This document shows, piece after piece, positions 44,732 to 53,677 of a stretch of 64,000 nucleotides of DNA (positions are counted from its first letter, which is position 1; every line of letters begins with the position of its first letter). The stretch lies in the NCBI GenBank assembly GCA_023429135.1, contig JAEYWD010000057.1, positions 1 to 64,000 on the forward strand, written 5' to 3'. A program made the translations under genes and the position numbers. This DNA is from Bacteroidota bacterium. Lineage in GTDB: Bacteria > Bacteroidota > Bacteroidia > Bacteroidales > JAAUTT01. The notes beneath the pieces are model-generated. The model had not been told where the DNA came from and searched no databases. It saw only the letters and a program-made list of their open reading frames with translations.

Positions 44732-47700
44732 TTAAAGTTCAAGTTTAACACCTAATAAATAAGTTGTGTAACCCGTAGATTCGCCCCATGTATTCTGATC
44801 GGCCCACTCGGGATCGTATCCAGGATAAGAGGTAAAAGTGAACGGGTTATTGGTAGTGAAATAGACCCTAAGGTTACTCATATTTAACTTACCAAGAACT
44901 TTTTTAGGCAATGTATATCCCAAGGTAATGTTTCCAACACGGACAAAAGAAACATCCTGGTACCGCAATGCATCAAAGTACTTCCCTTTATTTCCGGGTT
45001 GAGGATATTCGTTAGAAGGATTGTTAACAGTCCAGTAATCGACATTAAGATTTTTATAATTACCCTCAAGGCTCATATAAGTCGAAATGAAAGTACTGTA
45101 TAATTGTGCACCCTGTCGGGTATATATATTTGCCGAAAGATCCCAGTTTTTATATTTGAAAGTATTGGTTATGCTACCTGTCCATTTGGGTGCCAGTTGT
45201 CCGATGACCTTTTTATCCTTGGAGTCGATAACACCATTTTTATCCAGATCTTTTATTTTCACCTGTCCTGGTGTTTGTCCATATTTAGCGGCTTCTGTGG
45301 CTTCTGAGGTTTGCCAGATTCCGTCAAAAACATAATCGTAATTAACCTGTATGGGTTGTCCAATAAACCATTTGTTACCTACGTCATCCTTTTTAGCACC
45401 ATAGAGTTCCATGATTTCGTTTTTGTTCGTATCAAAGATTATACTGGTGTTCCACGAAAAATCTTTCGTTTCAATGTTTACTGTATTGAGGCTAAATTCA
45501 AGCCCTTTGTTTCTTACCCATCCTACATTATCCCAAACGGATGTCCATCCAGTTGTCTGGGGTAACTGACGCTCCATTATCAGGTCTTTGGCATCGCGCT
45601 GATAAACATCCACAGAACCGTTGATCCGATTATCAAAAATACCATAATCAAGCCCGAGGTTTATCTCTGTAGTTTTCTCCCAGGTGAGATCGTAATTGGC
45701 CAAACGGTTTTTATAATAAGCTGTTGCCGATGTTCCGTTAAAATCATAAAATTTCTTCGAAACTGTTGCCTGCGTTCCATATATATCCACTGCATCATTG
45801 CCGGTTATGCCATAACTCAGACGCAATTTCAGGTTCGAAATAGCACTTATATTCTTCATAAAGTTTTCTTCGGATAATCTCCAGGCAAAGGCTGCTGATG
45901 GAAAAAATGCCCACTTATTGCCTTCGGCAAGGCGCGAAGATCCATCGTAACGGCCCGAAACTGTAAATAAATACCTGTCGTGTAACGTATATTGCAGCCT
46001 TCCAAGGTAAGATGTAAGTGTTCTCTGTCTATAATCAGTCTGTGCTGCACTTATGTCGGTTTTAGCAACTGCATCAATGTTGTACCATTCACTGTTGTAA
46101 GGAAAATTTCTTGCCGACTGGTTTGCTTCTTCCCATCTGTCGTATTGGATACTTTGAACGAAACTAAAATTAAGATTATGAATTCCCATATTCTTTACAT
46201 AGTTCAACATGTTATCCATTACATATCCAAAATTGTCATTTGTAAGATAAGAAGCATTCGTATTCGCTATCTTTCCTGCTGCGCCTTTACTATATTCTCC
46301 CTGATAAAAGCCACTTCTCCTGTAAACCATTTGAGGAGAAAGCTGGGAGCGTAAAGTAAGGCCTTTAACAGGTTCCACCTGTAGGTATATATTTCCAAAA
46401 GCCCTGTACCTGCGGTTTTCTCTTAACTCACCATCCTCCTCAAACATTGGATTAGTAACAAAATCGTTCCGGTATGCAAAGAATTTAGGTTGACCGTTCT
46501 CGTCATAAGCTGATGCTACTGGCGGAAGCCTGTATGCAGATCGAAGGACTTCATAACTTCCCTCGTTTTGAATGCTGTATGTAAAATAAAGATTACCACC
46601 TGCTTCCCATTTCTTCAAAAATTTGCGGTTCACATTCAATCGCATGTTGTACCGGTTAAAATCCTGACCTGGCGCGGTACCTTCTTCTTTCAGTTGTCCG
46701 ATACTCAGGGCGAATGAACCTTTTTCATCTCCTCCGGTAGCTGTAATTGTATTGCTCATCTGCACCCCTTTCCGCAGAATAAAGTCAATCCAGTCGAAAT
46801 ACTCCCCGCGGTCAATCCGGCCCCATTCATCGGCTGTAAAAAAGTCGGTATTGGTTCTTTCGGTACTTTTACCCTGTTTTTGAAATAAATCCGTTCTCCA
46901 CTGAACATATTCCGGGCCATTCATCATGTCGGGCAGGTTACTGGCTACGCGGTAACCATAATATCCGTCGTATTGAATTGCAAATTTCCCTTCTTTACCC
47001 TTTTTGGTTGTTACAATGATAACACCATTCGCACCCCGTGATCCGTAAATAGCTGTAGCGGAAGCATCTTTTAAAATGTCGATCTTTTCGATATCATTTG
47101 GGTTAAGGTCGTTCAAGCCTTCATTTGTGGGAATACCATCAATAACAAATAGAGGGCCGCTGTTCGAATTTTTGATAGAACTAAGTCCACGAACCCTAAT
47201 ATCGAAGTCCCCTCCCGGTCTGCCAACATTTCTTTCGATGTTCACACCGGCAATTCTCCCTTGTAAAGCACTAGTAGCATTAGGCGAAGAAGTTGAAGTG
47301 ATTACCGCTGACTCAACAGAGCCAACAGAACCTGTCAAATCTTTCTTTTTAACTGTACCATAGCCAACTACAACCACTTCATCGAGCGATTTAATTTCGG
47401 GTACTAACACAATATCAATTACAGTTTTCCCCTCAGTGGATATTTTTTCGGTGAGATAGCCCACAAAAGAAAAATTCAGCACAGCATCCGGATTATTTAA
47501 ATCAAGAGAATACTTACCATCTATATCGGTTACAACTCCAAGTGTGGTTCCCTCAACCAGCACATTAACCCCAGGCAATGGCTCACCTGTATTTGCATCC
47601 TTTACAACTCCGGTGACTTTTCTTTGTTGATACCTTAATTCATTTGGCTTATATATCACAACAACCTTATCCTTAATTTCATACGATAAGTTTTGATTTT

Positions 47701-48010
47701 TAAGCGCAAGCTCCAGGATCGTATTTATAGACTGATCTTTGACTGACAAGGTTACGATATCTTTGTCGTTCAGTTCCTTGTTGCTGTACCAGAATGAAAA
47801 TTCACTCTTTTTCCCGATTGTCTCAAAGAGTTCTTTAATAGTAACATTATCTAATTTAAGACTAAGTTTCGTTTCCTGGGAGTAAGTTGTAGTTGCAAAC
47901 ACTCCCATTGTTCCTACTATTGCCAAAATTATCGATATTTTCATAAGCCGCAGTAGTTTATTGTAGTTAGGAAAATGGCTAAAAAAAGCCTTATACGAAA
48001 TTTTTTTCAT
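44732..48010 (-). CDS. SusC-family TonB-dependent transporter with STN signalling domain
   Basis: The 1092-residue product has a signal region (about 1-45) followed by an STN (secretin/TonB short N-terminal) domain (about 50-120, with LDNVTIKELFETIGKKSEFS). Next are a carboxypeptidase-regulatory-like domain (VTGVVKDANTGEPLPGVNVL), the motif SLDEVVVVGYGTVKKKDLTG that precedes the plug, and the plug with NDIEKIDILKDASATAIYGS and RGANGVIIVTTKKGK. The long beta-barrel ends in YTTYLLGVKLEL with a final aromatic/hydrophobic pattern. The protein imports oligosaccharides across the outer membrane with TonB energy. The STN domain contacts FecR in the periplasm, and the FecR and sigma genes sit directly upstream, so substrate binding probably turns on this operon. 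Confidence 0.96.
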   Translation of the reverse strand: MKKISYKAFFSHFPNYNKLLRLMKISIILAIVGTMGVFATTTYSQETKLSLKLDNVTIKELFETIGKKSEFSFWYSNKELNDKDIVTLSVKDQSINTILELALKNQNLSYEIKDKVVVIYKPNELRYQQRKVTGVVKDANTGEPLPGVNVLVEGTTLGVVTDIDGKYSLDLNNPDAVLNFSFVGYLTEKISTEGKTVIDIVLVPEIKSLDEVVVVGYGTVKKKDLTGSVGSVESAVITSTSSPNATSALQGRIAGVNIERNVGRPGGDFDIRVRGLSSIKNSNSGPLFVIDGIPTNEGLNDLNPNDIEKIDILKDASATAIYGSRGANGVIIVTTKKGKEGKFAIQYDGYYGYRVASNLPDMMNGPEYVQWRTDLFQKQGKSTERTNTDFFTADEWGRIDRGEYFDWIDFILRKGVQMSNTITATGGDEKGSFALSIGQLKEEGTAPGQDFNRYNMRLNVNRKFLKKWEAGGNLYFTYSIQNEGSYEVLRSAYRLPPVASAYDENGQPKFFAYRNDFVTNPMFEEDGELRENRRYRAFGNIYLQVEPVKGLTLRSQLSPQMVYRRSGFYQGEYSKGAAGKIANTNASYLTNDNFGYVMDNMLNYVKNMGIHNLNFSFVQSIQYDRWEEANQSARNFPYNSEWYNIDAVAKTDISAAQTDYRQRTLTSYLGRLQYTLHDRYLFTVSGRYDGSSRLAEGNKWAFFPSAAFAWRLSEENFMKNISAISNLKLRLSYGITGNDAVDIYGTQATVSKKFYDFNGTSATAYYKNRLANYDLTWEKTTEINLGLDYGIFDNRINGSVDVYQRDAKDLIMERQLPQTTGWTSVWDNVGWVRNKGLEFSLNTVNIETKDFSWNTSIIFDTNKNEIMELYGAKKDDVGNKWFIGQPIQVNYDYVFDGIWQTSEATEAAKYGQTPGQVKIKDLDKNGVIDSKDKKVIGQLAPKWTGSITNTFKYKNWDLSANIYTRQGAQLYSTFISTYMSLEGNYKNLNVDYWTVNNPSNEYPQPGNKGKYFDALRYQDVSFVRVGNITLGYTLPKKVLGKLNMSNLRVYFTTNNPFTFTSYPGYDPEWADQNTWGESTGYTTYLLGVKLEL

Positions 48011-48070
48011 ACTTTTGAAATGTTTTAGTTTAATTAATTTTCATCGCTTTAGTTGGCTGAAACAACCATG

Positions 48071-48102
48071 AAATCGGGAAATGTTCGAGCATTTTCCGAT
48101 TT
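48071..48102. terminator. Hairpin between fecR-like and susC genes
   Basis: AAATCGGGAAATG and CATTTTCCGATTT pair at 12 of 13 positions around TTCGAG, with a T run on the plus-strand side. Its place between co-directed genes suggests partial termination or mRNA processing that separates regulator and transporter levels. Confidence 0.5.
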
Positions 48103-48178
48103 TTCTTTTTAGTCTTCAGGAGCTGTTCATAGTTATTTAGTGTAAAAGATTAGTAGATGTAAAAAGAAAGCTGAATGT

Positions 48179-49174
48179 TTAATTCTTTTTAAAGTATATC
48201 ATTATTGTATCATTTCTTGTTTCGTAAATAAAGTTTTTGTGAAGTTTCATTATGTCAAGTGTTTGATAAATAGTCCGGTTTTTATTGAACAACCCGGTAT
48301 AAACTTCACTATTTAATTTTTCTGTCATCAATTTCACAGGGACATTATAATTTCTTTCGAGCGCCCTTAAAATAGAAGGAAGGTATTCATTATTGAAATA
48401 GAACTTACCATCTTTCCAGGAGGCATCCAACTCGGCATTCACTTTCTGCACCGAAATCTGAGCCATTGATTTTTTGTATGAAGCTTTTTGATTAGGTTTC
48501 AGATAAACCATTTCATCTTTCTTGCTTTTATTCAGCGATAAGGAAATTGATCCTTCCAGGAGTGAGGCTTCAAATAAATCTTCTTCAGGAAATGTTTTAA
48601 CATTAAAGTGTGTCCCCAATACTTTTATAGAAACGTCAGAAGTTTTAACTATAAACGGATGTTTTTGATCTCTGTAAACCTCGAAATAGGCTTCTCCGCT
48701 TAAACTTACCTCACGCGTTTTACCCTTAAACTGAGATGGGTATTTAATATGTGTACCTGCATTAAGATACACTACGGTGCTATCAGAAAGTACAATTTTA
48801 GTTTTTACGCCATAAGGAGTTACCGATTCGAGGAACGTAACATGAGTTTCGGTTTTAGGATTTATAAACCAGGAAAAAACCGCCACGGTTATCAAAATTG
48901 CAGCTACTGCGGCAGCAGCAGGGATCCAGAAATTAAACCGCTTATTGGCTTTGGGGCTAAGTACTTGCGATTGAATATTAGAAAAAATTCTTTCCTTGAT
49001 TTCATCTGATGAAACCAGGCCATCATCGACGTTTTCACTTACAATTTCGTAAAACTTCCTGTTTCCTTCGCTTTCACTTAACCATAAGTTAACAAGTTCT
49101 TTCTGTTCGGCAGATGCATTTCCATTGATTACCGACGAAATTGCAGCCCATAATTTCTGATCACTTTCAACCAT
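48179..49174 (-). CDS. FecR-family anti-sigma factor
   Basis: The 331-residue product has a cytoplasmic N-terminal part (about 1-80) with NGNASAEQKELVNLWLSESE, one membrane span (FWIPAAAAVAAILITVAVFSWF, about 83-105) and a periplasmic FecR domain with PYGVKTKIVLSDSTVVYLNA, YPSQFKGKTREVSLSGEAYF and VKVLGTHFNVKTF-like strands. The C-terminal DUF4974 region (NYNVPVKLMTEKLNSEVYTG) is also typical. FecR proteins hold the ECF sigma factor until the STN domain of the SusC partner signals across the periplasm. The genes for sigma and transporter sit on either side, so the set is complete. Confidence 0.95.
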   Translation of the reverse strand: MVESDQKLWAAISSVINGNASAEQKELVNLWLSESEGNRKFYEIVSENVDDGLVSSDEIKERIFSNIQSQVLSPKANKRFNFWIPAAAAVAAILITVAVFSWFINPKTETHVTFLESVTPYGVKTKIVLSDSTVVYLNAGTHIKYPSQFKGKTREVSLSGEAYFEVYRDQKHPFIVKTSDVSIKVLGTHFNVKTFPEEDLFEASLLEGSISLSLNKSKKDEMVYLKPNQKASYKKSMAQISVQKVNAELDASWKDGKFYFNNEYLPSILRALERNYNVPVKLMTEKLNSEVYTGLFNKNRTIYQTLDIMKLHKNFIYETRNDTIMIYFKKN

Positions 49175-49276
49175 TCTTTTGCTTTTATAAAATGTAAGAC
49201 CGCTAAAATCTAAAACATAGCTATAGCTATGATAAAAAAAAATGAAAAAAACTACATATAGCTAAAAATATGGATG

Positions 49277-49837
49277 TTAAAAAAGGGAGTAAAGATACTT
49301 TTTAAGGGAATTGTGCAATTTCTTTAATGCAGTAACCATTTGTGCATGCACTGTATTTTCAGAAATGGAAAGGATCTCGGCGATTCGTTGATGAGTTAAT
49401 TTTTCGTTTCGCGACATCTGAAAAATAATTCTGCACCGATCGGGCAATTGATCAATTGATTTTTGGATTGCTTCTTCAAGTTCTTTGTTGATCAGAATTT
49501 GTTCAGGATTTAATTTATCCGGTTCCTCATTGAAAGTATAATCTTCGCTGGCTCTGGGTTGTTTGACCTCCCTTTCGAAAAAGTTAAAGGCTTTATTTCG
49601 GGTAACTATAAACAGGTACGCTTCAATGTTTTCGATTTCAGGTAATTTTTCTCTGTTCAGCCATACGCTCATAAAAACCTCAGAAACAATCTCCTCGCAA
49701 AACACTCTCGATCGGGAATAATATCGGGAAAAATTCCATACCCGCTGAAAATATGCATCATAAAACCTCCTGTAGGCAATTGTATCGCCCTGGGAGATAG
49801 AAATTAAGATGTCTTCCCTCAGTTTGGTCGTGTCCAT
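49277..49837 (-). CDS. ECF-family RNA polymerase sigma factor
   Basis: I start at the ATG at 49837 (MDTTKLREDILISISQGD), which has CCGGAG 5 nt upstream, rather than a TTG seven codons earlier; this gives 186 residues. Region 2 shows RRFYDAYFQRVWNFSRYYSR and EIVSEVFMSVWLNREKLP, region 4 shows LPDRCRIIFQMSRNEKLTHQ and IAEILSISENTVHAQMVTAL. It is a typical Bacteroidota ECF factor of the group paired with FecR and SusC. It should direct transcription of the following SusC-SusD-GH43-GH43-GH115 genes when released. It is the first gene of that run, and its 5' leader holds a perfect palindrome. Confidence 0.94.
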   Translation of the reverse strand: MDTTKLREDILISISQGDTIAYRRFYDAYFQRVWNFSRYYSRSRVFCEEIVSEVFMSVWLNREKLPEIENIEAYLFIVTRNKAFNFFEREVKQPRASEDYTFNEEPDKLNPEQILINKELEEAIQKSIDQLPDRCRIIFQMSRNEKLTHQRIAEILSISENTVHAQMVTALKKLHNSLKKYLYSLF

Positions 49838-49859
49838 TAACTCCGGATATTTTGACAAA

Positions 49860-49879
49860 CATAGTTAATTTTAACTATG
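49860..49879. promoter_or_regulatory. Perfect palindrome in the sigma-factor leader
   Basis: CATAGTTAATTTTAACTATG has two exact 9-bp arms with a 2-bp centre and ends 22 bp before the sigma factor ATG. It may be an operator for a dimeric repressor or a leader hairpin; no binder is known. Confidence 0.4.
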
Positions 49880-49959
49880 AATAGAAATTATGGAATTGCA
49901 CGATGTAAGTGCTTAACAATTATTACAAATAAGCCACATCAATAATTGATTTATAAAAT

Positions 49960-50379
49960 CTATCTCCACTCCTCACATTTTAACCCATTTTCTTCAAGTA
50001 ATTCAACAATTTCCATGATCTGATGCATTGTAAACCAATATCTTTTCAATAAGACATCTACACCGTTTTCTGTTAATGGAGTATGCATCCACACAACAGG
50101 AAGAGGCTTTTCTACTACTTTGCCGGTAATTGAATCTATAGGCCTGCAAATATCAATGGCAAGTTTTACGCCATCTCTCATTGTGATGTATTGAGAAGTT
50201 ACATTGTACTTTTCTGAATAAATTGGTTTGCTGTAACCAACATACATGCCTGGCTTTGATATACGTTCGTGGGAGTCTTTTTCCGATTGAGTTGGGACTA
50301 TTTTTTTTGTCTCTGATATTTGTGCCCTGGTTGTAAGGGAAAAAGCAAGTATTAAAAAAATAAATAATAGTGATTTCAT
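49960..50379 (-). pseudogene. Truncated CocE/NonD-type hydrolase (N-terminal fragment)
   Basis: The 139-residue frame has a signal peptide (MKSLLFIFLILAFSLTTRAQ) followed by the opening of an X-Pro dipeptidyl-peptidase/CocE-type alpha/beta hydrolase: QYITMRDGVKLAIDICRP and PLPVVWMHTPL. Full members have about 550-650 residues with a Ser-Asp-His triad, none of which is reached here. After HTPL the sequence leaves the family and ends in an unrelated tail (MEIVELLEENGLKCEEWR). It is therefore a truncated gene, probably by a deletion that joined foreign sequence. It keeps a complete promoter with the shared HTCS-type operator 85 bp upstream, so it was once, and may still be, a regulon member. Confidence 0.7.
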
Positions 50380-50434
50380 AAAAGTGTTCTTTTTAGCTAT
50401 TTGGTAAATTTTTGTAGAAGGACAATCCCGGAGT

Positions 50435-50499
50435 CAAAATTAAATCTTTACCTGAAAGAGGAAAGAACCTAACGGACATAAAGAGAAATAAAACGGACA
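50435..50499 (-). promoter_or_regulatory. HTCS-type operator and -7 box, truncated hydrolase gene
   Basis: On the minus strand the operator TTTATGTCCGTTAGGTTCT (50464-50482) lies 21 bp before TAATTTTG (50435-50442). A second TGTCC copy sits 21 bp upstream of the first (near 50494-50499). The same layout is found before three other genes in the window. Confidence 0.7.
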
Positions 50500-50578
50500 T
50501 GTTGTTCATGATCTGTTTACAGGTGTTTTAAAACCTCAATTCTTGATAACTCTGCTTTTGATATCCCTTGCTAAATGC

Positions 50579-50612
50579 AAAAGCCATCGTGATTCGCATC
50601 AGAATGGCTTTC
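50579..50612 (-). terminator. Terminator downstream of the SusC2 operon
   Basis: AAAGCCAT and ATGGCTTT form the stem, followed on the minus strand by TTTTGCATTT. It is one of two hairpins behind the SusE-like gene. Confidence 0.5.
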
Positions 50613-50699
50613 CTGTTAAATATGAAAAAAAAGAATTTTATTCTCTATTCGTAAAAGCTAAAAAAGACTTAATATTTGAAGGATACATTTTGAGATGAC

Positions 50700-50727
50700 A
50701 ACACCAGGGACCGAAATCCCTGGTGTT
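50700..50727. terminator. Perfect hairpin behind the SusE-like gene
   Basis: AACACCAGGGA and TCCCTGGTGTT form a perfect 11-bp stem with a 6-nt loop. The T run is on the plus-strand side; its place 70 bp after the stop of the SusE-like gene suggests termination or mRNA 3'-end protection. Confidence 0.5.
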
Positions 50728-50797
50728 TTGTGCTTTTAAGATAACCAATCTCAAAAGACATCTAACTTAACCAAATTGTATATAGCAAATCAAATAG

Positions 50798-51922
50798 TTA
50801 TGGCCGCTCAACCTTAAAATGCCAGGTTGCATCGGTAGCTGTATAATAAAGTATAAACTTATATTTACCGGCAACATCAAGTTTCATATTTGGGTCGGAT
50901 TTTATAAGAGGTTTAGAAACGGTATTACTATCGAAAACCTTAACGTCACTACCTGCTTTAATGCTTAACTCCGGAATAGTGCGGGGTCCCATTGTGTAAC
51001 TCCATCCCCATCCTGTATCCTCAGGAGAATAGCAAAGTATTCTGAAGTTGTCGGTTGTGGCTTCGGTAACAACATAATAATACTTATTTTCGTAATCATA
51101 AATCATTTCAAGAGCCGGGGTAGCCCATTTGCCATTCAGCCCTGTTAGCCCTACTTTTGTAAAGTTTATGATGCTTGACTTACCGGTATTAAGGTCAACT
51201 TTAAAGAATTTCATTCCAGGGGTGGCGTTTAGGTTACCACCTGTTAACGATAGTGCAGCTAATGAACCTCCGTATGATTCACCAAATTCAGAAGTGGTAT
51301 GGCCAAAATCAACAAATTTGTAGCCAGTATTTGTATGATCCTTCCAATTCATATCCACATATCCGGAATAAATTTTGTTGAGCCCGATAATTCCGGCATC
51401 GCTTGTGGACCAGTCGTTGAAATCACCGGCAATATTTAGCAAATCGCCGTCAACGCCAGCTTTCCCAATCTTAAATTTTATGCTTTTAGGCTCAGACTTT
51501 ACAATGGTAAAGTTGGTTCCAATAGTGGCTGTTACGTAAACCTGAACTGTAGACACTTTGTTGATTGGCAGAGCCAGATTCTTTTTACCTACAAGTTTAT
51601 CATATAAAGCCTGATGGTCGATGGTGAAAGATGGTGTACTGATATTGGAAGCCAGAACCATGTCGGAAACGGAACCAGCTGACATGTAAATTTTATAGGT
51701 GGTCGCAGACTTGAAACCAAAATCTGCCGGAGACCATTCAAACTTAACAGTAGCTTTTGCATCGTAGCTGGTTTTATTTATAACCACAGTATCCATAGAT
51801 TGAACTGATGGTACAACGATATTGCTATCGGGTAATGCCATGGTTTTCTCAAGCTCATTATTATCGCACGACCAATAAAAAGAAACTGCACACAATAAAA
51901 AAAGATATTTTATATATTTCAT
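50798..51922 (-). CDS. SusE/SusF-like outer-membrane glycan-binding lipoprotein
   Basis: The 374-residue product has a lipobox (AVSFYWSCDNNE). The N-terminal 120 residues form a SusE-type Ig-like domain (VKFEWSPADFGFKSATTYKI). Further beta-rich domains follow with LLNIAGDFNDWST, a phrase common to starch/glycan-binding modules of SusE and SusF, and KFFKVDLNTGKSSIINFTKV. Such proteins sit at the cell surface and help capture polysaccharide; they are not enzymes. It is the third gene after SusC and SusD, with about 20 bp to SusD, so all three are co-transcribed. By position its ligand should be beta-1,4-galactan, because the GH53 enzyme shares the operator. Confidence 0.85.
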   Translation of the reverse strand: MKYIKYLFLLCAVSFYWSCDNNELEKTMALPDSNIVVPSVQSMDTVVINKTSYDAKATVKFEWSPADFGFKSATTYKIYMSAGSVSDMVLASNISTPSFTIDHQALYDKLVGKKNLALPINKVSTVQVYVTATIGTNFTIVKSEPKSIKFKIGKAGVDGDLLNIAGDFNDWSTSDAGIIGLNKIYSGYVDMNWKDHTNTGYKFVDFGHTTSEFGESYGGSLAALSLTGGNLNATPGMKFFKVDLNTGKSSIINFTKVGLTGLNGKWATPALEMIYDYENKYYYVVTEATTDNFRILCYSPEDTGWGWSYTMGPRTIPELSIKAGSDVKVFDSNTVSKPLIKSDPNMKLDVAGKYKFILYYTATDATWHFKVERP

Positions 51923-51943
51923 AGCTTTAATGTTTAATATTAA

Positions 51944-53659
51944 TTAATTGTAGCCGGGTTTATGAGTTAAATTCGTGTTTGAAATAAGCTCGGAGGCTGG
52001 AAAATCAAAAACATTTTTATATTCAGGAAAACCTTGTCCTTCGTAGCTTCCGCCTTTCCATTTCCAAATGAACGAGTTCGAATTAAATAGTCCCCAGCGG
52101 ATAAGGTCAGTGCGGCGAAACCCTTCCCAGGATAATTCAACTGCGCGCTCTTTTACAAGATAATCCTGATCGTATGATGAAACTGAAGGTAATCCCGCTC
52201 TTGTCCTTATATTGTTAATGTAAGGTATTGCTACCGATGTTTGGCCCAAATGAAGACATGCTTCAGCATAGTTTAAATAAATTTCGGCCAGGCGTATCAT
52301 TGGGAAATCGATACTTGCTTTTGCCGATGCCGAGCCATAAGTGGCTGCCGTTTCCCTGAACTCAGCAGGAGTAAGGTTGTGAGGGATATTGTTGTATTTG
52401 TAAAAGCTCAATCCCTGCGAAAATTCTGATAAGTCAGTCATTTTTTCGGTATGGCCTTTTATCCAGAAATTGGCTGCACGCTTATCAGTATAATTGTATG
52501 GCCCTTTATAACGGCCATCACTGGCAATTTCGCTTGCAGGAACTGAAACGCCAAAATAATCTCTTGCATATTCGAATGGCATCCGGACTCCAGCCCAGCC
52601 ATTGGCTACACCTAACATGTACAAGCTGTTGCCATTTGCATCTTTTTGATCGTCGGCGGCCTGAAAGGAAGCTTGTACAAGGAAAATTGTACCACCCCAT
52701 GACCTGCTGTTTTGAGCATCGTAATAAATTGAAAACAATAACTCTTTCTTAGCATCGGGATTCTCGCCGTTGTCGCCACGGAAAAGGTCAAAATAATTGC
52801 TGCAAAGTCCATAGTTTAATTTAAATATTTCTTCGCAAGCTTCCTTACATTCTTTCCACATTGCATCACCTTTTGCGGTCACTTTTCCACTTGCATCAAC
52901 AGTACTTTTGTATATTTCGGCATTCAGGTAAACGCGTGAAAGTAATCCCCAGGCCGAACCTTTATCGGCACGTGGATAATTACTGCCTGCCACACCTAAA
53001 GCACTTTGGTCGGAAACGAGATCCTTCAATTCATTTACTACATAATCAAATACTTCCGATCTTTTGCCAAGTTTAGGGCTTATAGCTCCAAAAGGAGACT
53101 CCTCAGTTACAAAGGGAACATCGCCGAAAGTATCCAGGGCAATCCAATACATCATGGCTCTAATAAAACGGGCTTCCGCGCGCAGTTGGTGTACTTTTGC
53201 AATTACCTCTTCGCTGCAGCCCCGGCTTTTAAGTTTCGAATCGGTTGTTTGTTTCAGAAATTCATTAGCATAGGTTATACCATGTAAAGTTCGGGCATAA
53301 ATGGCATAAGTAGCCGCGTTATTGGCAGTAGACCAAGTATTTTTATTAACATCCTGTGTCCAGGCATCTGCTTCCCAGTCGTTTTTGCAGGCGTCGGTTG
53401 AACATTCCTGAATGCTCCACAATGCCCTTATCAGCTCCGATGCCCCTGCATCGTCTACTTTAAGGTCTCCTGTGTTACTAAAGCACAGATATAGTTTTGC
53501 AAGCCCGGTTAAATAATTATTAATGTCGTTACCATAGGCTTTTTCGGAGGTAAAATCAGTCTCATTAAAGGGTAATGCATCCAAATCGTCGGTGCACGAC
53601 GTAAATATATTAATGGTTCCCAGGGCAAGTACCAGACCAAGTATTATTATTTTTTTCAT
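51944..53659 (-). CDS. SusD-family glycan-binding lipoprotein (locus 2)
   Basis: The 571-residue product has a lipoprotein leader (TINIFTSCTDDLDALPF). SusD features run throughout: FTSEKAYGNDINNYLTGLAK, RAEARFIRAMMYWIALDTFG with DVPFVTE, FPMIRLAEIYLNYAEACLHL, ERAVELSWEGFRRTDLIRWG and the end PASELISNTNLTHKPGYN. The middle region has two insertions compared with the locus 1 protein, and the two are only distantly related. It serves as the lid of the SusC at 53678 and probably binds beta-1,4-galactan. It sits 18 bp after the SusC gene. Confidence 0.95.
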   Translation of the reverse strand: MKKIIILGLVLALGTINIFTSCTDDLDALPFNETDFTSEKAYGNDINNYLTGLAKLYLCFSNTGDLKVDDAGASELIRALWSIQECSTDACKNDWEADAWTQDVNKNTWSTANNAATYAIYARTLHGITYANEFLKQTTDSKLKSRGCSEEVIAKVHQLRAEARFIRAMMYWIALDTFGDVPFVTEESPFGAISPKLGKRSEVFDYVVNELKDLVSDQSALGVAGSNYPRADKGSAWGLLSRVYLNAEIYKSTVDASGKVTAKGDAMWKECKEACEEIFKLNYGLCSNYFDLFRGDNGENPDAKKELLFSIYYDAQNSRSWGGTIFLVQASFQAADDQKDANGNSLYMLGVANGWAGVRMPFEYARDYFGVSVPASEIASDGRYKGPYNYTDKRAANFWIKGHTEKMTDLSEFSQGLSFYKYNNIPHNLTPAEFRETAATYGSASAKASIDFPMIRLAEIYLNYAEACLHLGQTSVAIPYINNIRTRAGLPSVSSYDQDYLVKERAVELSWEGFRRTDLIRWGLFNSNSFIWKWKGGSYEGQGFPEYKNVFDFPASELISNTNLTHKPGYN

Positions 53660-53677
53660 AGTTTTTCTGTTAATTAA

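Larger units (their letters stand above)
50380..50797. other. Non-coding stretch with operator, promoter and two hairpins
   Basis: This gap holds a -7 box (50435-50442) and operator (50464-50499) for the truncated hydrolase gene, a hairpin AAAGCCAT/ATGGCTTT (50579-50612) with a T run for the minus strand, and a perfect 11-bp hairpin (50700-50727) just after the SusE-like gene. The last two probably end the SusC2 operon. Confidence 0.6.

Noticed and set aside
44732..48010. SusC locus 1 as a target of the HTCS operator
   Set aside because: I could not find the TTTnTGTCC motif with a spaced -7 box before the SusC, FecR or sigma genes.
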